Of a stretch of DNA of 64,000 nucleotides, positions 60,950-64,000 are shown in pieces. The notes beneath the pieces were generated by a model. That model had not been told where the DNA came from, did no database searches, and worked only from the letters and a program-made list of their open reading frames with translations. This DNA comes from Desmonostoc vinosum HA7617-LM4 (lineage in GTDB: Bacteria; Cyanobacteriota; Cyanobacteriia; Cyanobacteriales; Nostocaceae). The position numbers were made by a program, and so were the translations under genes. Location of the stretch: assembly GCA_019359515.1 (NCBI GenBank), contig JAHHHC010000003.1, forward strand, positions 1 to 64,000, given 5' to 3'. Position 1 is the stretch's first letter; each line of letters begins with the position of its first letter.

Positions 60950-62041
60950 CTATACATTAAATCGGAATAACATTACATCCCCTTCTTGCACAACATATTC
61001 TTTACCTTCACTGCGAACTAATCCTTTTTCTTTTGCACCACTCATCGAACCGTTTGCCACCAAATCATTAAATGCAACGGTTTCGGCACGAATAAATCCC
61101 CGCTCAAAGTCAGTATGAATTACGCCAGCAGCTTGAGGTGCAGACATGCCTGCATTAATTGTCCAAGCACGAGTTTCTTTAGGGCCACTAGTAAAATATG
61201 TCCGCAGACCTAAAAGAGTGTAAGTAGCGCGAATCAGAGATTTCAAGCCACCTTCCTGTACACCTAAAGAAGCCAGAAAATCGGCTTTATCTTCTTCTGG
61301 TAATTCTACTAATTCCGCTTCAACTTGAGCCGAAACTATCACGACTTGGGCATTTTCTTGAGATGCAATCTGCCGTACTTTTTCCACAAAATTATTACCT
61401 GTTGCCAAGTCATCCTCAGATACATTGGCAGCATAAATAATCGGTTTATTAGTGAGTAGTCCCAGTCCTTGAATAATCTCTGCTTCTTCTTCAGTCAAGC
61501 TCACTTGACGTACCGATTTACCTTCATTTAAAGTAGCAGCTAGTTTTTCTAAAATTGTCACTTCAAATTGTGCGTCTTTACTAGTGCGAGCTTGTTTACG
61601 AGTACGGTCAATTCGTCGCTCAATTTGGGCTAAATCTGCTAAACCCAATTCTAAATTAATGATTTCAATATCTCGCGCCGGATCAACAGAACCAGCAACG
61701 TGAATAATATCATCATTCTCAAAACAACGCACTACATGGACAATCGCATCAACTTCCCGGATGTGGGACAGGAATTGATTACCTAGTCCCTCACCCTGAC
61801 TTGCACCTTTAACCAACCCAGCAATATCGACAAATTCAACACGCGCCGGGACAATTTGTGCCGAACCGGAAATTTGAGACAGAACATTTAACCGCTCATC
61901 CGGTACTGCGACAACGCCGACATTCGGTTCAATCGTGCAAAAAGGGAAGTTAGCCGCTTCGGCCTTGGCGTTAGCAACTAAGGCATTAAATAAAGTAGAT
62001 TTTCCGACGTTGGGAAGTCCGACAATTCCGGCTCTTAGCAT
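60950..62041 (-). CDS. ychF: YchF/OLA1-type P-loop ATPase, 363 aa
   Basis: Universal Obg-family NTPase that prefers ATP and associates with ribosomes; involved in stress responses. G1 is GIVGLPNVGKSTLFNAL, switch and G3 VEFVDIAGLVKGASQGEGLG, and the G4 position reads IIYAANVSEDD (NxxE in place of NKxD, as in YchF). The C-terminal TGS domain is LRTYFTSGPKETRAWTI to VQEGDVMLFRFNV. Full length. A HIP1-bearing hairpin follows. Confidence 0.95.
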   Translation of the reverse strand: MLRAGIVGLPNVGKSTLFNALVANAKAEAANFPFCTIEPNVGVVAVPDERLNVLSQISGSAQIVPARVEFVDIAGLVKGASQGEGLGNQFLSHIREVDAIVHVVRCFENDDIIHVAGSVDPARDIEIINLELGLADLAQIERRIDRTRKQARTSKDAQFEVTILEKLAATLNEGKSVRQVSLTEEEAEIIQGLGLLTNKPIIYAANVSEDDLATGNNFVEKVRQIASQENAQVVIVSAQVEAELVELPEEDKADFLASLGVQEGGLKSLIRATYTLLGLRTYFTSGPKETRAWTINAGMSAPQAAGVIHTDFERGFIRAETVAFNDLVANGSMSGAKEKGLVRSEGKEYVVQEGDVMLFRFNV

Positions 62042-62086
62042 TTTGGAGTTTAGATTTGAGATTTTGGATTAGAGTACAAAGATCAT

Positions 62087-62284
62087 TTAAACAGGTTTAG
62101 GAATCGTTTGCGGAATTGGCCCTGGAACTGTCTGAGGAATGGGAGCAGGTACGGGTTCTGGTACAGGCTCAGGTAAAGGTTGGGGAATTGTTGGCCCCGG
62201 TAGAGGTTCAGGTTTTGGCAGAGGATTTGGTTCGGGATTAGGAATCGATGGTTCAGGTAAAGGGCCAGGAGTATGATAAATCAT
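62087..62284 (-). CDS. proline-rich small protein, 65 aa
   Basis: MIYHTPGPLPEPSIPNPEPN is followed by repeating P-x-P units with Glu (PLPEPVPEPVPAPIPQ, TVPGPIPQTIPKPV). About 40 percent is Pro. It has no signal peptide and would be extended (polyproline II). Short tandem CCTGAACC-like DNA units encode it. It may be a genuine small protein or an accidental open frame in repeat DNA; it starts with ATG and is not 7-bp periodic. Confidence 0.45.
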   Translation of the reverse strand: MIYHTPGPLPEPSIPNPEPNPLPKPEPLPGPTIPQPLPEPVPEPVPAPIPQTVPGPIPQTIPKPV

Positions 62285-62611
62285 GATTCAGTCTAATTAA
62301 ATTATTCGACTTTCCCAACCTAGATGACAATATCAGATGCTGACATCCACCCAAATACCTATACTTACTTTGACAAGGGGTGTAAGGATGTGGGGGACAT
62401 TTGAATTGTAATTATCTAGTTTGGCATAACAGAGACTGAAGAACCAAAAATATTAAAATAGAACAGGCGAGACGCCCACCCCACAAGAGATTTGATTAAT
62501 CTTGTCGGATGGGCGTTTTGTTTGCTTTTTTATAAAAATAGCATTTTATATTTAATTTAAGTCAGCCTACTTAAAGGTTTTAGAAAACCTAGACTGTTTG
62601 TTTTTCTTGTT
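62285..62611. repeat. gap with a compound inverted repeat
   Basis: No gene is seen. Near 62468-62515, ACGCCCACCCCACAAGA and TCTTGTCGGATGGGCGT form an imperfect inverted repeat followed by TTTGTTTGCTTTTTT, a plausible plus-strand terminator. The CCCACCCCACAAGA motif is shared with the 103-bp and 110-bp MITEs. Confidence 0.5.
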
Positions 62612-63010
62612 TTAAACATCACCACAATATTTGGTAGCAATTAATTTATTATTTTTGTAAATTAATACTCTACCATAACCTGAATTTTTGATAGCAGCAT
62701 ACAAATAATTTTTATTTCTAAATCTGTAAACTACCTCTCCATCTTGATTACGTCTAGCTGTACCACCACGAATTATCAAATCTGGTCGTCGCAATGTGGT
62801 GGGAATATTATATGCTGAATAACTTAATACTCCATTATTGAGGCGAGAAACTTCAATATACACATCTTCAGCACTACAGCTAAATACTGATGTTGTCGCA
62901 AGCGCAGAGGCCGGTATTCCTAGTGTGGCTGTGAATATCGAAGCAGCTCCGCAAACTGTAGCGAAAATACCGGAAATAGATTTTGTGCTTTTGCTGTAGA
63001 AGATTTTCAT
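62612..63010 (-). CDS. secreted hypothetical protein, 132 aa
   Basis: The signal peptide is residues about 1-38 (SGIFATVCGAASIFTATLGIPASALA, cut after ALA). The mature part has two Cys residues (VFSCSAED and the terminal KYCGDV) that could form a disulfide. It is mostly short beta strands (LIIRGGTARRNQDGEVVYRF, YLYAAIKNSG, RVLIYKNNKLIATKY). Not recognised. Very AT-rich surroundings. Confidence 0.68.
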   Translation of the reverse strand: MKIFYSKSTKSISGIFATVCGAASIFTATLGIPASALATTSVFSCSAEDVYIEVSRLNNGVLSYSAYNIPTTLRRPDLIIRGGTARRNQDGEVVYRFRNKNYLYAAIKNSGYGRVLIYKNNKLIATKYCGDV

Positions 63011-63262
63011 GATAGGTTCCTTTAAGTTTGTATATATTTGCTCTACAAGCTTAAATTACCCTTTTTCAGATTTTGTTCAACATTTGAGCTAATAAATTTT
63101 GACTCGCTATTTTGTTTTTCAAATCAGACTTAACCATTCACATTAAGCGTTAGAATTTCGAGATCAAAGCTATAAAGATTTAATAAAATCTTGTAAACTT
63201 TGCGTAATTAATTACGAATTACGAATTACGAATTATTTAATTCTGCCTGAGTACTCAACAAA
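63011..63262. promoter_or_regulatory. divergent intergenic region with ATTACGA heptamers
   Basis: It holds the promoters of the secreted protein (minus) and the decarboxylase (plus). Four heptamers of the ATTACGA type (63207-63236) end 27 bp before the decarboxylase start; the same repeat is at 23887-23912 and 56215-56230. No operator is obvious. Confidence 0.45.
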
Positions 63263-64000
63263 ATGCTCAATCAAAACCAAACACCTTTATTAGATGCCAT
63301 CAAAACCTGGATGACACGTTCCCATGCTGCTTTTTACACTCCAGGACATAAGCAGGGAGAGGGAATCTCTGAACTATTGACTGATTTATTGGGTAAAGCC
63401 GTGTTTCGTGCTGATTTAACAGAATTAACAGGGTTAGATAATTTGTTTGCGCCTGGTGGTGCCATTCAAGAAGCACAACAGCTAGCGGCTGAGGCGTTTG
63501 GTGCTTCACAAACATGGTTTCTTGTCAATGGTTCCACTTGTGGAGTTGAGGCGGCAATTTTAGCTACCTGTGGTGTTGGGGATAAAATTATCTTGCCACG
63601 GAATGTACATTCTTCTGCGATCGCTGGTTTAATTCTCTCTGGTGCTACACCAATTTTTGTCAATCCTGAATATGACCTACTGTTAGATATTGCTCACAGT
63701 ATCACACCCTGTAATGTACAATCTGCACTCCAACAGCATCCCGATGCTAAAGCAGTGTTGGTAGTTTACCCCACATATTACGGTATTTGTGGTGATTTGC
63801 AGGCGATCGCTCACATTACTCACCAATACAATATTCCGCTACTGGTAGACGAAGCCCACGGCGTACACTTTGCTTTTCATCCTGAGTTACCCACCCCAGC
63901 CTTAACCGCAGGTGCTGATTTAACTGTACAATCTACCCATAAGGTACTTGGTGCGATGACGCAGGCATCAATGTTGCACACTCAAGGTGATAGGGTAAAT
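63263..64000 (+). CDS. Orn/Lys/Arg decarboxylase family protein, partial (first 246 codons)
   Basis: Fold-type I PLP enzyme of the group that decarboxylates lysine, ornithine or arginine. The start is ATG 63263 (MLNQNQTPLLDAIKTWM). Family blocks: FYTPGHKQGEGIS, ELTGLDNLFAPGGAIQEAQ, FLVNGSTCGVEAAILA, LVDEAHGVHFAFHPELP with the PLP-contacting Asp, and the Schiff-base Lys in STHKVLGAMTQASML. The frame is open to the last base, so the C-terminal half lies outside the window. In cyanobacteria this family supplies polyamine precursors; the substrate cannot be told from this part. Confidence 0.92.
   Translation, partial: MLNQNQTPLLDAIKTWMTRSHAAFYTPGHKQGEGISELLTDLLGKAVFRADLTELTGLDNLFAPGGAIQEAQQLAAEAFGASQTWFLVNGSTCGVEAAILATCGVGDKIILPRNVHSSAIAGLILSGATPIFVNPEYDLLLDIAHSITPCNVQSALQQHPDAKAVLVVYPTYYGICGDLQAIAHITHQYNIPLLVDEAHGVHFAFHPELPTPALTAGADLTVQSTHKVLGAMTQASMLHTQGDRVN

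Overview
The window is chromosomal DNA from a cyanobacterium, most likely a filamentous heterocyst-former of the Nostoc/Anabaena group. The evidence is the very frequent HIP1 octamer GCGATCGC, long arrays of tandem 7-bp repeats (STRRs) at gene borders, and genes typical of oxygenic phototrophs: gun4, chlB (dark-operative protochlorophyllide reductase), crtH (carotenoid isomerase), a GH100-type neutral invertase and ychF. Genes lie on both strands in short units. Intergenic DNA is full of repeats, and no tRNA, rRNA or CRISPR array was seen.

Region by region. 0-9.3 kb: a small hypothetical gene, an NHL-type beta-propeller protein, a MalK/UgpC-type ATPase, a hicBA toxin-antitoxin pair, gun4 divergent from icd, a large 7-bp array, and a Tat-lipoprotein Mn-SOD. 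9.5-17.7 kb: a lipid-biosynthesis island. It holds a three-part fusion (fatty acyl-AMP ligase, acyl carrier protein, oxoamine synthase), a reductase like 3-ketosphinganine reductase, and two MGDG-synthase-like glycosyltransferases. Together they look like a pathway for a sphingoid base or its glycolipid. An IS200/RAYT-like transposase gene flanked by palindromic repeats sits between the two glycosyltransferases. 17.8-30.3 kb: a permease, a lipoprotein methyltransferase, an SDR, invertase, a histidine phosphatase, three Uma2-family genes (one dead), a serine protease with about 18 TPRs, transposase debris and a DUF4394 protein. 30.8-41 kb: chlB, a short-type transketolase, an SNase-like protein, an M16 peptidase and an M50-like peptidase. 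41-49 kb: a class A beta-lactamase-like protein, an intact IS605-type tnpB, a DUF2007 protein, crtH with a candidate small RNA upstream, upp and yggT. 49-64 kb: the two subunits of a 5-oxoprolinase/hydantoinase, aroE, an alpha/beta hydrolase, an aldo/keto reductase, ychF, several small secreted proteins, and the start of an Orn/Lys/Arg decarboxylase cut by the window end.

The two strongest signals are these. (1) The FAAL-ACP-oxoamine synthase / ketosphinganine reductase / GT28 neighbourhood is a candidate bacterial sphingolipid-like pathway. (2) A family of four-hairpin palindromic repeats has fixed connectors but stems that change in a compensated way; two members flank the RAYT-like gene, and other members host a second, TA-targeted 103-bp MITE family. 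Interspersed repeats have also entered at least two reading frames in frame (M16 peptidase and beta-lactamase). All identifications rest on motifs recognised by eye; no database search was run.
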